Of a stretch of 64,000 bases of DNA, positions 33,314-42,011 are shown one piece after another (within the stretch, counting starts at the first letter, position 1; every line of letters begins with the position of its first letter). The stretch is from an uncultured Oscillospiraceae bacterium (lineage in GTDB: Bacteria > Bacillota > Clostridia > Oscillospirales > Oscillospiraceae). The DNA lies in the NCBI GenBank assembly GCA_934589525.1, contig CAKTOB010000009.1, positions 14,066 to 78,065 on the forward strand. Reading direction: 5' to 3'. The notes under the pieces were generated by a model. It did no database searches, had not been told where the DNA came from, and saw only the letters and a program-made list of their open reading frames with translations. The translations under genes and the position numbers were made by a program.

Positions 33314-33754
33314 TTAGAAATTCAACTCCATAATGATTTCATCCTCGTCACGACGCGTTTCTGCAAAGCCGATTTTTTCATAAAGATGTTTGGCAGCCTG
33401 GTTTCCCTGGATATAGCAAAGAACGACTTTGCTGTATTTTCCATCGGCTTTCATTGCTTTCAGAACCATTCTGGCCGCTTCCTCGCCGTATCCCTTGCCT
33501 TGATACTGCGCATCAATGAAGAATTCACTGAAAATATAGGCATTGAATTGAGGCTCATCGTGGTACGATCCCATACCGATAGGCGTGTCGTCATTATAAA
33601 TGATATATGCGCGGCTTCTTGCGTTGCGGTACGCATATGCGCGGGCAAGGAGCGCTGTGCTGTTTGCGACATATTGCCTTTGCTCATCCGTAACAGCGAA
33701 TGGAATACGCCAGTTCTTTTCATTTACGTCTTCTAATCGAATCATTGTTTTCAT
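33314..33754 (-). CDS. GNAT-family N-acetyltransferase
   Basis: Acetyl-CoA-dependent N-acetyltransferase of 146 residues, similar in layout to spermidine/spermine acetyltransferases of the BltD type. Opening MIRLEDVNEKNWRIPFAVTD, the substrate region TPIGMGSYHDEPQFNAYI, and the acetyl-CoA motif A FFIDAQYQGKGYGEEAARMV (Q-x-x-G-x-G) with downstream NQAAKHLYEKIGFAET are all visible. The target amine is unknown. It is a single gene with its own promoter region (33755-33851, no clear boxes). Confidence 0.88.
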   Translation of the reverse strand: MKTMIRLEDVNEKNWRIPFAVTDEQRQYVANSTALLARAYAYRNARSRAYIIYNDDTPIGMGSYHDEPQFNAYIFSEFFIDAQYQGKGYGEEAARMVLKAMKADGKYSKVVLCYIQGNQAAKHLYEKIGFAETRRDEDEIIMELNF

Positions 33755-33851
33755 TCACCTTCGTGCAACTTCTACTACTATTGGCTTTAGTATAATGCAC
33801 CGCACGGACTTGTGTCAACGATAGAGTGAAAAATGCAGCCTTTTGCTTGTG

Positions 33852-35282
33852 TTATTCAAATAATGGAAACAGCGTCATTGGCTCCAGCGTATTTCCGGCA
33901 GAGAGGAACACGTTCCCACTTTCATCAGGCTGAAACACCAAATTCTTGACGGTCTCTCCGTCCCTGTTTCTCCCCTCTGTCACCCATCCGGAGAAGTGTT
34001 TCCCATCCGGGGTAGTCACAACCGGACACGTCAGCTGGGTCATGGAGGTGTCGTAAAAATCAGATTGCAGGACGGTATCTCCGTTTTTGAAGGTAAGGCG
34101 GACCTGCTGGTTTTCTTTCATCACGTCCTCTGCGGTCATGGCGTAGCAGAGCCATTTGTCCGAGGACTCAAAGAACAGGCTTTGGTCGATGACGCTTTCT
34201 TTGACGCTGCCATCCTTTCGGTGCTGATTCAGGGTCACAGATACCCGGACGGAGAACAGCGTATCCGAATACCGGCAGTAGTCCGAAACAGTCTCATTGG
34301 TGAAGTCAAAGCTTGCGGCACCCTGGACGAAGCCCAATTCCGTGCCGGTGATGGCGTTGTAGGCATCGGAACCTTTTACAAAGTACTGGATAATATCCTT
34401 CCGGCTGGCCTGCTTCATCATATACAGGGCGTAGGTTTTGATGGCATCGAGGGCGGTATTGCGCTGCGTGTCACTGATGGTGTCTGCCACGGTCTGCTCA
34501 ATGAAGGTATTGGTATCTTCATCATAGGCAACACCCATCTCATTCCCGTTTTCATCTGCGATCCGGACGCTGGGCATAGCGGAGGTGCCGACGGTTTCCT
34601 GGGTACAGATGCGGATACCCTTGGTCCCCACAGGCAGGTAAGCCTCCGCTTGCATGGTGCTGATCTGGATGGTAGCACGATCATCCAAAGCGACTCCGTT
34701 TACATAGGCCGTATGCCCGTCCAGCTTTTGGATCCGATAGTGGACCTTTTCCTGCTTTACAAAAAATGTTACCGTGCCAAGGGCCCAGTCCGGAATGTCC
34801 GTTTGGGCAGTCCCCTGCTGTTTGTTCACCAAAGTAAAGGCGGCGATTTTTTCTTTTCCAAGACGCACAATGTACTTCTTATCTCCGGACAGTCCGGTAG
34901 AGGTTTCCATGAAGGTAAGAGCAGAACTTCCGACGGTGTCTTCCATACTGTTTACGAAAGCGTCTCTGCTTCCATAAGAGGAATCCTGCGCCAGGTCGTA
35001 CAGTGTTCCCCAGTCAGGGGCAGCAAACAACTGGGCAAATACCTCTGAAGCTTTTGTACTGGGCTGGGCCAGTTCGTAGCGGGTCAGCCAGCCTTTGAGT
35101 GCTTCTAGCTCCCAAAAGGATGCCCCGCAGAACAGGAGAACGCACAGGAAGAAGGCCGTATAGAATAGGGCACTTCCCTTCCGTGAACTTCTGCTCGGAG
35201 AAACGCTGGTTGGACGTTTGGAAATGGTGGGAGCAGTACTGACGGACCGTCTGCTTTTCTGCTCAAATTTTCCCTGATACAT
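33852..35282 (-). CDS. Single-pass membrane protein of the envelope-stress island
   Basis: Not assigned. A basic, Ser/Arg-rich cytoplasmic N-terminus (about residues 1-36) is followed by one membrane helix, ALFYTAFFLCVLLFCGASFW, and a large extracytoplasmic part. That part seems to hold two cystatin/NTF2-like modules (KASEVFAQLFAAPDWGTLYD; later RKDIIQYFVKGSDAYNAITG) and ends with a beta-grasp InlB-like repeat (FSGWVTEGRNRDGETVKNLV to LEPMTLFPLFE). It begins two bases after the NAGPA gene, so the two form an operon; a role at the wall together with that enzyme is likely but not demonstrated. Confidence 0.7.
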   Translation of the reverse strand: MYQGKFEQKSRRSVSTAPTISKRPTSVSPSRSSRKGSALFYTAFFLCVLLFCGASFWELEALKGWLTRYELAQPSTKASEVFAQLFAAPDWGTLYDLAQDSSYGSRDAFVNSMEDTVGSSALTFMETSTGLSGDKKYIVRLGKEKIAAFTLVNKQQGTAQTDIPDWALGTVTFFVKQEKVHYRIQKLDGHTAYVNGVALDDRATIQISTMQAEAYLPVGTKGIRICTQETVGTSAMPSVRIADENGNEMGVAYDEDTNTFIEQTVADTISDTQRNTALDAIKTYALYMMKQASRKDIIQYFVKGSDAYNAITGTELGFVQGAASFDFTNETVSDYCRYSDTLFSVRVSVTLNQHRKDGSVKESVIDQSLFFESSDKWLCYAMTAEDVMKENQQVRLTFKNGDTVLQSDFYDTSMTQLTCPVVTTPDGKHFSGWVTEGRNRDGETVKNLVFQPDESGNVFLSAGNTLEPMTLFPLFE

Positions 35283-35283
35283 G

Positions 35284-36450
35284 TCATTTCCCTCCGGCAG
35301 GCCGAACCATCCAGAAATCCGGCATCTTTCTCGGTTCCGACTGAAGCAACGAGTAGCTGTTCATGATTCGAACCTCTCCGCTGTCACCATAGCGACCATA
35401 GGTATCCCGATACATCATGACCGTGGAGGAACCGCCGTCCATATTGCAGGCATTCACGGCGCCGTATTCCACCATAATGTCAATGGCATCTTTGTATTCC
35501 CCGCCCATGGAGCTGGGCTGTCTGCCATCAATGCAGACGAAAATCACGGTTCCGTCGGCGCGCTGGCCAATGGCTGTCCTGGGATTGAGGCCGGCCACCT
35601 TGTTATATTCTTCCATATTGATTTGGCCATTCATGATCAAAACGGGGCCAAAGCAGCAGCCATCCCGGATGTTCAGTTTTTCCGCCTGGGCCTTGGAGAG
35701 ATTCTCCGTAGAAACAACCAGAATATTGTCCCTTGTAAAGCCCGCAAAGCCGCTGGTTTCTGTGGGCTTTCCGGAGGTCCAGACGCATGCCCCTTCCGAA
35801 TAGACGAGACCGGCAGGCAAAGAACCCACATAGGCACCGGCAGTGCCGTCATCATTAAACGCCCCACCGTTGATGCCCGCAATAGCACCTTCATCCGCCA
35901 TCGCAGCCGTCAAGCGTTTTCCAGGGATGCTGGTGCTAAAGCCATTGTGGGTGGAAATCCCCAAATAAACCTGGGCAGGGTCACGGACCAGCATCACTTT
36001 GGCGTTGTATGTTCTTCCATGAACATCCTCGATGCGAATTCCGTCAGGATAGCCCACCCATTCGCTGTCACTCCCTGCCTGATTTCCACGGTTAATGATC
36101 ACTGCGCTGGTATCGGTCAGCGCATCCTCCAGTTCCGCATGAACACCGGCCCGAATCTCCGCAACGGTATCCTCTCCAATGAACAGTGCCGGTACCCATT
36201 TGGTGGCGCTGGCCTCGATGAGCGCCATAGTCAGCTGATTCCGTGCCGTGGGGGAAGGTCCGTTGAATACCAGGTTCAAAACAAGGAAGAAGTCCCCAAG
36301 CAACAGGAGAACGGCCACGGCCAGCACCAGCAAGAAGCGCCGGAGAAGCCTTCCCAGCAGTCCATTCCCCTTTTTCTTTCGGATTGGGATTGCGGCCATG
36401 TTGCGCTGTTTTGCGGGAGCTTTTTTGAAAGTCCTGTTTTCTTTCTTCAT
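35284..36450 (-). CDS. Membrane-anchored phosphodiester glycosidase (NAGPA domain)
   Basis: Cytoplasmic basic start, a membrane helix (LLRRFLLVLAVAVLLLLGDF) and an extracytoplasmic NAGPA domain from about residue 140 to 380. Family members remove GlcNAc (or other sugar) phosphodiester caps, and bacterial ones occur in exopolysaccharide/wall-polymer loci. Motifs: AIAGINGGAFNDDGTAG, LNPRTAIGQRADGTVIFVCI and NACNMDGGSSTVMMYRD, where Asp338 and the Gly-Gly-Ser run match the family's conserved D-G-G-G-S. The C-terminal half of the M56 protein at 42012-43820 is a clear paralogue with this motif altered. Operon with 33852-35282. No BlaI-type operator was found upstream. Confidence 0.88.
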   Translation of the reverse strand: MKKENRTFKKAPAKQRNMAAIPIRKKKGNGLLGRLLRRFLLVLAVAVLLLLGDFFLVLNLVFNGPSPTARNQLTMALIEASATKWVPALFIGEDTVAEIRAGVHAELEDALTDTSAVIINRGNQAGSDSEWVGYPDGIRIEDVHGRTYNAKVMLVRDPAQVYLGISTHNGFSTSIPGKRLTAAMADEGAIAGINGGAFNDDGTAGAYVGSLPAGLVYSEGACVWTSGKPTETSGFAGFTRDNILVVSTENLSKAQAEKLNIRDGCCFGPVLIMNGQINMEEYNKVAGLNPRTAIGQRADGTVIFVCIDGRQPSSMGGEYKDAIDIMVEYGAVNACNMDGGSSTVMMYRDTYGRYGDSGEVRIMNSYSLLQSEPRKMPDFWMVRPAGGK

Positions 36451-36512
36451 GGAAATTACCTCTTTTGGTCCATATGATGAAGACGATTCCTTCTTAAAAA
36501 GTACAACAAGGA

Positions 36513-36545
36513 CCTGAGACCTGTTTCTTGCAGATCTCAGGCCCC
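36513..36545 (-). terminator. Hairpin after the large membrane partner gene
   Basis: CCTGAGA (36513-36519) pairs with TCTCAGG (36535-36541), extended by GGAC/GGCCC flanks. On the minus strand it lies 15-45 bases past the stop at 36558 and before the NAGPA gene, with a later T-rich run. Confidence 0.6.
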
Positions 36546-36557
36546 TGCCATCGTTTT

Positions 36558-38627
36558 TTATGGGAATTCATTTATTGGCCGCATGGATAAATCGGCCTGT
36601 CCATATTGGGAAAGGATGGACTGTGCCTCCCCTTCCGATATTTCTTGAGTATAATGATCGCCTTTCAGGTAAGAATACCACCTACCCGAATCCTGATCCT
36701 GTTCAACCGTTTCTATCCGTTCGATACAGTAGGAGTTTAACCTATAAAAGCTGAAATATCTTGCCTCGTGGCTGATCCAATCGTAGTCCGTATATTGGAT
36801 GACTCCGTTCTGGCAAAGCGTATAGTGGCCCCCTATGCCAATGGAAACATCTGTGACTGCACCGTCAAATAATGTGTAGATTTGCCTGATATTGTCCGGT
36901 TCATCTGACACAAGAAGTTCATCAATACCGTCTTTGTCTAAGTCGAAGAATGCAAAGTATTGCAATTTAGGAAAAACACATCTGGCTTTCTCCAAAGCGT
37001 CACGATACGCAGATAGTTGTGCTTCTTTGCCCAATGCCAACGTTTTTGCCCGTTCATATGTTCCAAGCGTGGTTACGGCATCGTCCATGGGAAAATCCAA
37101 GACGGGGTGGAGATTGATCGGAACAACGTCGTATTGCGATTGGATTTCTTCGGCTTGTTCCTTGCTGATAGGATTCAAACGCCCTGTCCCTTCGCTGTAG
37201 GACCACGAATCTGCGGCAGCGTTATATTTCAGGATTATCTTTTCCGAAATGAGCGAATCCTGATTTGGAGCATAGGGTGCAAAGTCATAATACACGATTG
37301 TTTGCGTATCATAGCCGTCTCCCCATTTTCCGCAAAGCTGCATACCATCACAAAGCTGTGCTTGGTTTAGTTCAGGCAGATACTCCGCAACGGAACCGTT
37401 TTCCTGCGTCAGAACAAAATCAAATGTCTCCGGGTCTCTGCCGAGAAGCAGTTCTTCTACACCGTTTCCGTCTATATCATAGAGTGCATAATAGAAAAAC
37501 GGCTTCCATAGGCGCAGCGTGTCGGAGTGAAAATAATTCAGTAAAAAATCCTGATATCCGGCGTATTGGCTGTAGTCCTCCTTTTCGGGTTCCTGCTGTG
37601 TTTTTGCTTCTTCCGCATCGACAATGTCCAGCAGTGGTTGTATCGCTCCCAGGTCAAATGGTTTTGGGTGCATTTCCAGATTCAAACCATCCGCCACAAG
37701 TTCAATATCCTGTTTTGTGAAGAAAGCATTTTCGTCCAGAGGCCTTCCCAGGGCATCACTCAGGAGAACGGCGATATAGGCATCATCCAGGTCTGCAAAA
37801 ATGATGGCATTCAGGTTGCTTTTTGCAAGAAGAACCTCAGAACCATAGGATGTAGTATAGGTCCACTGTTCAAAGTCGTCCATTGGAATTTCCAGATATC
37901 CTGGATTAAAATAATCCTTCCTGGTGTAAAAAAATGTCGTCCCAATGGGATGCTGCCACGCGCCGGGGGCGTTCAGAGTTAATTCGCAGGAATAGTGGAA
38001 GTCTCCTTCCGGGTAGAATATGCCGCTGCCCACAGATTCCTGAACCTTGGCGTTTTCACGGCAAATGCCAGTGATACCCATTGATTCAAAATATATTTCT
38101 GCTTGCCACCTTTGCACTGTCGTATCTACTCCCAATAATTGAAGGCCATAGGTTTTAGCGATTTCTTTCAGCTTGCTTGCCTGTTCTGTTGTTCTGCATT
38201 GGTAGGTGTAATAGAGATTGTCGGGAATCAATGGGTCCTTTTCTAATCCGATCCATTCTTCGTCCAATTCAGAAGTGGTCTTATACTCCCACCATTCCTT
38301 TGCGGCCAATTGATTCGGACTGCCGGGAGCCCCTTGAATCGAAAGAACGTCAAAGGCTGTAGGCGTTTTTGGGGTCCGTTTTCCGTCTCTATCATACCAC
38401 CGATAACCGTTTGAGGCACCGATTTTGAAATCTTCCAGATTCAAAACGTAAATTACTGTACAACCAACCAATAAAAGTGACAGCATAATAGCCGCCGCTA
38501 TTAGCCATGTCCTTTTCAGTGAGAGCTGCTTTACTGTTCTGCATTTTCCATTGCGGCTTTCCAGCGCTGACAGAACATATTTCTCCCTGGCCTCCCCGAT
38601 TGCGTCGAGCAATTTTTCCGATTTCAC
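36558..38627 (-). CDS. Large membrane partner of ECF sigma factor, copy 1
   Basis: The 689-residue protein has a short cytoplasmic N-terminus (MKSEKLLDAIGEAREKYVLS, about 35 residues), one membrane helix (TWLIAAAIMLSLLLVGCTVI) and a very large extracytoplasmic region. That region has at least two Asp-rich loops of EF-hand/FG-GAP style: LYDIDGNGVEELLLGRD and FFDLDKDGIDELLVSDE, possibly calcium-binding. The start overlaps the sigma-factor stop by four bases, so a membrane anti-sigma or co-sensor role is inferred from position and topology; no recognised anti-sigma motif is visible. Paralogue of 39270-41324. Confidence 0.78.
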   Translation of the reverse strand: MKSEKLLDAIGEAREKYVLSALESRNGKCRTVKQLSLKRTWLIAAAIMLSLLLVGCTVIYVLNLEDFKIGASNGYRWYDRDGKRTPKTPTAFDVLSIQGAPGSPNQLAAKEWWEYKTTSELDEEWIGLEKDPLIPDNLYYTYQCRTTEQASKLKEIAKTYGLQLLGVDTTVQRWQAEIYFESMGITGICRENAKVQESVGSGIFYPEGDFHYSCELTLNAPGAWQHPIGTTFFYTRKDYFNPGYLEIPMDDFEQWTYTTSYGSEVLLAKSNLNAIIFADLDDAYIAVLLSDALGRPLDENAFFTKQDIELVADGLNLEMHPKPFDLGAIQPLLDIVDAEEAKTQQEPEKEDYSQYAGYQDFLLNYFHSDTLRLWKPFFYYALYDIDGNGVEELLLGRDPETFDFVLTQENGSVAEYLPELNQAQLCDGMQLCGKWGDGYDTQTIVYYDFAPYAPNQDSLISEKIILKYNAAADSWSYSEGTGRLNPISKEQAEEIQSQYDVVPINLHPVLDFPMDDAVTTLGTYERAKTLALGKEAQLSAYRDALEKARCVFPKLQYFAFFDLDKDGIDELLVSDEPDNIRQIYTLFDGAVTDVSIGIGGHYTLCQNGVIQYTDYDWISHEARYFSFYRLNSYCIERIETVEQDQDSGRWYSYLKGDHYTQEISEGEAQSILSQYGQADLSMRPINEFP

Positions 38628-39181
38628 ACAAAGCCCTCCTTTTCAAGCTGCTTTCGAAGTTTCCCCCGCATCCTGTGCAGCATGGACGTGACCTTACTCT
38701 GGGTAAAACCATAGCTTTCCGCAATGACCGCAATGGAATCAAAGAACCAATATCTGCGCAAAAAGATGTCCCGTTCGTCTTTGGGCAAAGAATCCAGGAA
38801 TCGGTTCAGGCACGCAGATAGTTCCCGGGCGTCGGAGTTTGCCTCAATATCCTGTGTTCCGTCAACGCAGTTGTCCAGTTCTTCCAAAGCAAGAACGATT
38901 TCACCACCGCCCCGCTTGTATGCGCTGCGGGATCTCCACCGGCTGATGGAGATATTGCGGGTGATTTTGCCAAGAAATGTGGCAAGGATCGAAGGGCGAT
39001 GGGGCGGGAGCTTGTTCCACGCTGCCATATATGTATCACTGACACTTTCCTCGGCATCTTCATTATTTGCCAAGACATTGTAAGCAATGCTAAAACAGTA
39101 GCCACCATATTTGCTATCCGTTTCCACGATTGCTTTTTCTGATCGCTGCCAAAACAGGTCTACAATGTTTTTATCGTCCAT
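38624..39181 (-). CDS. ECF-type RNA polymerase sigma factor, copy 1
   Basis: Alternative sigma-70 family factor of 185 residues. Region 2 includes FSIAYNVLANNEDAEESVSD and TYMAAWNKLPPHRP, with ATFLGKITRNISISRWRSRS after it. Region 4 is RDIFLRRYWFFDSIAVIAES with YGFTQSKVTSMLHRMRGKLR. ATG 39181 is chosen because GAAGGTGTTTGT precedes it; earlier codons in frame lie in the promoter region. It overlaps its partner gene by four bases. A conserved motif upstream (39218-39254) is shared with the second sigma gene and points to autoregulation. Paralogue of 41321-41878, with nearly identical region 4. Confidence 0.93.
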   Translation of the reverse strand: MDDKNIVDLFWQRSEKAIVETDSKYGGYCFSIAYNVLANNEDAEESVSDTYMAAWNKLPPHRPSILATFLGKITRNISISRWRSRSAYKRGGGEIVLALEELDNCVDGTQDIEANSDARELSACLNRFLDSLPKDERDIFLRRYWFFDSIAVIAESYGFTQSKVTSMLHRMRGKLRKQLEKEGFV

Positions 39182-39217
39182 ACAAACACCTTCTTCGTTT
39201 TGTTTTGAAAGGCCCTT

Positions 39218-39254
39218 CACTTATATGCTCGCAAAAATGTAGTGGGATATTGCA
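39218..39254 (-). promoter_or_regulatory. Conserved promoter motif, copy A (sigma 1)
   Basis: On the minus strand: TGCAATATC, then GAGCATATAAGTGAAGGG, with 21 bases between TGCAAT and CATATAAG. The same arrangement occurs at 41916-41949 and on the plus strand at 46220-46258. It is probably the target of the ECF factors encoded here. Confidence 0.65.
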
Positions 39255-39269
39255 TGATTAGAAAAAATT

Positions 39270-41324
39270 CTATTTCATTTCAAATTCTGCAATGGGTTTC
39301 ATCTCAATTTTCATCCGAGGGTATGCCGCAATAGCAGCGTTGTATTCATCTACGGTAAGCCATTCTTCGTAGCTGGGCTTGCCGATTTCCGAAATGTATC
39401 TGTACCAGGGGTTGTTGGGATTTGCAAAGGTGTCATAGCAGATACAGTCGATTTCAACCGCTTTGTGGCCTTCAATACGATAATAGGTATGGCTTTCAAA
39501 GGTATCTAATGTACAAACCTTTTCGATGATATTCCCCTCGCAGAGGTACAGACCGTTCAGCGTACCATCCGATAGCACAAGATCAATCATACCGTCAACC
39601 AGCATCACGACTTCTCCGAAAGGCGTATCACCTGCGCCCAGAAGAAGCTCCGGTTCCTCATCCCCGTTCAAATCATGCAGCGCATAACGAATGCTCTCTG
39701 GGGCAGTGGAATTATCAATGTAATATTTCAGATAATCTTCGATACTGTCCTGGATGAACGGATGGCCAATCGATGCAAGGTATTCTTTGATTGGGGTTGT
39801 TTTCACCTCTATCTTTTGGTAGGACGAAAGAACGGCATGGAATTCTTCACTGCTGATTGGCTGATCCACAAGGTTCTGATCCTCGGGAGCAAAGGTTGCG
39901 GACAATTTACCGTCGGCGTTTTTCCTGCATATCCGCATCCATGGGCTATCTGTATTTTCCGGATTGTATCTTACCCAATCCTGATATTCGATGCTGGTGC
40001 CAACGACTCTGGCATAACGATAGTCCTGCCCGTTGAGACCATCATCCACAAACATGAGGATACCGTTCTGGCAGACATAGACCTTCGTATTCTCAATCCA
40101 CCAGACCAGACTTTTGGACTGAGTGCCATCCAGTGTACAGACACTGTAGAAATAATTCTCCTGTCCCAACAACAATTCTTCTACACCGTTCCCGTCAATA
40201 TCCAGCAGAGCATAGACTGCGTTAATGGAATCATAACCCTGCTCTGCTACCTGGATAATGCGTTCTTTGTAGCCAAAGTTTTCAAGTGCCTTTGCTCGTT
40301 CTTCGCGCTCCTGTGCCAAACGCTCACTCAGCGCATCATACCGTGCCTGAGCTGCTTCAACATCCACCTCCTGCGGATCAACCTTAAAATTGATGACCTC
40401 AGCAGCGGCTTCCATACCCTTGCGGGTCAGAATTTGTTCGCCCTCTGCGATATCTCCTGCTCGGACATTGTTTATCAGAACCGTGAGGAAGGCATCCTTC
40501 TGATCCACAATCATCAAAGCATTGTCCTTACTGAGCGCCATCAGAACATCTACTCCCTGCGCTGTGGTGTATGTCCATTCCTCATAGTTTTCTAACGGTC
40601 CAATAAAGGCACTGACACCATCAAAAGATGTTTTCATAACATAACGCATCCGCATATCCAGTGGGTACTTCCATTGACAATTTTCACCGGTGAGCGTCAA
40701 ATCAAAGGGGATGTCGAAAGTACCATCACCGTAGTAATAGCCTTGATTGTAATGTACCTTTGCCGGTGCGTGTGGTACAAGCAAGCCACCAATGCCTAGT
40801 GCATCAAAAGTAGTTTTGATATCTTCCTCGATCCACCCAATCCCCAGTGTGTTCAATCCGTATTTCTCGCAGATTTCGTCTACCTTGTCAATTTCTTCCT
40901 GAAAGAAACAGCCATATGCCAAATAATCCAGACGATCCTTCATTGGGATTTCCGGCTCATTTATTGGCATTTGATAGGCTTCCCGAAATTCATTCCATTC
41001 CTGATTGGCCAAATAGCCAGGGGTTCCGACATAGCCTTGCAGGGAAATCGCATTTCTTATCTGAGCGGGTTGTGTTTCCTCTCCGGGAGCTGCTGGAGGT
41101 GTGTATTCCTCTTGCGTGATAATCATATCACGCAGGCCAAAGACATAGATAACAGCGCAGCCAACCAACAGCAGCATCATGGCAATAACTGCGGCAACTA
41201 GCAATGTGCGGCTAAAGGAAAGTCGTTTTTGCGATTTCTTCTTTCCGTTTCGGCTGTCCAGAGCGGAGAGAACGTAAGGTTCCTTTGCTTCGCCAATAAC
41301 TTCCAGTAATTGATCTGACTTCAT
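39270..41324 (-). CDS. Large membrane partner of ECF sigma factor, copy 2
   Basis: The 684-residue paralogue of the 36558-38627 product. It starts MKSDQLLEVIGEAKEPYVLS, nearly the same as copy 1, then a membrane helix (TLLVAAVIAMMLLLVGCAVI) and a large outer domain. Two Asp-rich loops are seen: LLDIDGNGVEELLLGQE and LHDLNGDEEPELLLGAG. A charged coiled-coil-like stretch (ERLAQEREERAKALENFGYK) lies near residues 335-355. It overlaps the sigma gene 41321-41878 by four bases. The N-terminal cytoplasmic 40 residues, best conserved between copies, are the likely sigma-binding part. Confidence 0.78.
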   Translation of the reverse strand: MKSDQLLEVIGEAKEPYVLSALDSRNGKKKSQKRLSFSRTLLVAAVIAMMLLLVGCAVIYVFGLRDMIITQEEYTPPAAPGEETQPAQIRNAISLQGYVGTPGYLANQEWNEFREAYQMPINEPEIPMKDRLDYLAYGCFFQEEIDKVDEICEKYGLNTLGIGWIEEDIKTTFDALGIGGLLVPHAPAKVHYNQGYYYGDGTFDIPFDLTLTGENCQWKYPLDMRMRYVMKTSFDGVSAFIGPLENYEEWTYTTAQGVDVLMALSKDNALMIVDQKDAFLTVLINNVRAGDIAEGEQILTRKGMEAAAEVINFKVDPQEVDVEAAQARYDALSERLAQEREERAKALENFGYKERIIQVAEQGYDSINAVYALLDIDGNGVEELLLGQENYFYSVCTLDGTQSKSLVWWIENTKVYVCQNGILMFVDDGLNGQDYRYARVVGTSIEYQDWVRYNPENTDSPWMRICRKNADGKLSATFAPEDQNLVDQPISSEEFHAVLSSYQKIEVKTTPIKEYLASIGHPFIQDSIEDYLKYYIDNSTAPESIRYALHDLNGDEEPELLLGAGDTPFGEVVMLVDGMIDLVLSDGTLNGLYLCEGNIIEKVCTLDTFESHTYYRIEGHKAVEIDCICYDTFANPNNPWYRYISEIGKPSYEEWLTVDEYNAAIAAYPRMKIEMKPIAEFEMK

Positions 41325-41878
41325 AGAAAGCCCTCCTTTTCAAGCTGCTTCCGGAGTTTACCTCTTGTCCGGTACAACATGGATGTGACCTTACTCTGAG
41401 TAAAGCCAAAGCTTTCTGCGATATCAGCAATGGAATCAAAGAACCAGTACCGGCGCAGGAAAACATCCCGCTCCGTTTCCGGTAGCGTTTCCAGAAAACG
41501 ATTGAAGGCCCAAACCAACTCATGGGATTCATAAGCCCGCTCAATATTCTGTTTTCCATCAACGCAATCGTCCAGTTCTTCCAGAGTAAGAGTGATTTGC
41601 CCGCCGCCGCGCTTTGCGGTATTTTTCGCTTTCCAGCGGTTAATGGAGATACGGCGGGTGATTTTTCCAAGGAATGTTGCAAGAATTGAAGGACGATGGG
41701 GTGGAAGCTGGTTCCATGCGGCCATATATGTATCGCTGACACTTTCTTCGGCATCTTCGCTATTTGCCAGGGCATGATAAGCAATGCTGTAGCAATAGGC
41801 ACCATATTTGCGGTCTGTTTCGGCAATAGCCTGTTCAGAGCGGTCCCAGAAAAGCGCAACGATGCTTTGATCGTCCAT
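41321..41878 (-). CDS. ECF-type RNA polymerase sigma factor, copy 2
   Basis: The 185-residue paralogue of the sigma factor at 38624-39181. Region 2: YSIAYHALANSEDAEESVSD, TYMAAWNQLPPHRPSILATF, LGKITRRISINRWKAKNTAK. Region 4: RDVFLRRYWFFDSIADIAES and FGFTQSKVTSMLYRTRGKLR. ATG 41878 is preferred behind AGGAGGTGTTTGT, a sequence also conserved at copy 1. Region 4 is almost identical between the copies, so they probably read the same promoters; region 2 and the partner proteins differ more, which suggests different input signals. Upstream motif at 41916-41949. Confidence 0.93.
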   Translation of the reverse strand: MDDQSIVALFWDRSEQAIAETDRKYGAYCYSIAYHALANSEDAEESVSDTYMAAWNQLPPHRPSILATFLGKITRRISINRWKAKNTAKRGGGQITLTLEELDDCVDGKQNIERAYESHELVWAFNRFLETLPETERDVFLRRYWFFDSIADIAESFGFTQSKVTSMLYRTRGKLRKQLEKEGFL

Positions 41879-41915
41879 ACAAACACCTCCTATTGTTTCT
41901 TTGAAAGGCCCTTCA

Positions 41916-41949
41916 CTTATATACTCAGGAAAAACTCTTTGATATTGCA
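41916..41949 (-). promoter_or_regulatory. Conserved promoter motif, copy B (sigma 2)
   Basis: Minus strand TGCAATATC, 20 bases from TGCAAT to TATATAAG, then GTGAAGGGCCTTTCAAA. The stretch from ATATAAG to CTTTCAAA is identical to copy A apart from the leading base, in an otherwise diverged leader. Confidence 0.65.
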
Positions 41950-42011
41950 TGATTTTTTGAAATACTTGAGACTTTTACTGATCTGTCAAAAATTTTTGCA
42001 CATACTCAGGC

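Noticed and set aside
35281..36477. Plus-strand frame of 398 codons opposite the NAGPA gene
   Set aside because: It is the shadow of the NAGPA gene, with no recognisable motif; similarly 33996-35048 opposite the 476-aa gene and 26258-26944 opposite the EIIC-like gene.
36451..36557. BlaI1 operator upstream of the free NAGPA gene
   Set aside because: I looked for GACTAC/GTAGTC pairs and found none, so direct BlaI1 control of that operon is not claimed.
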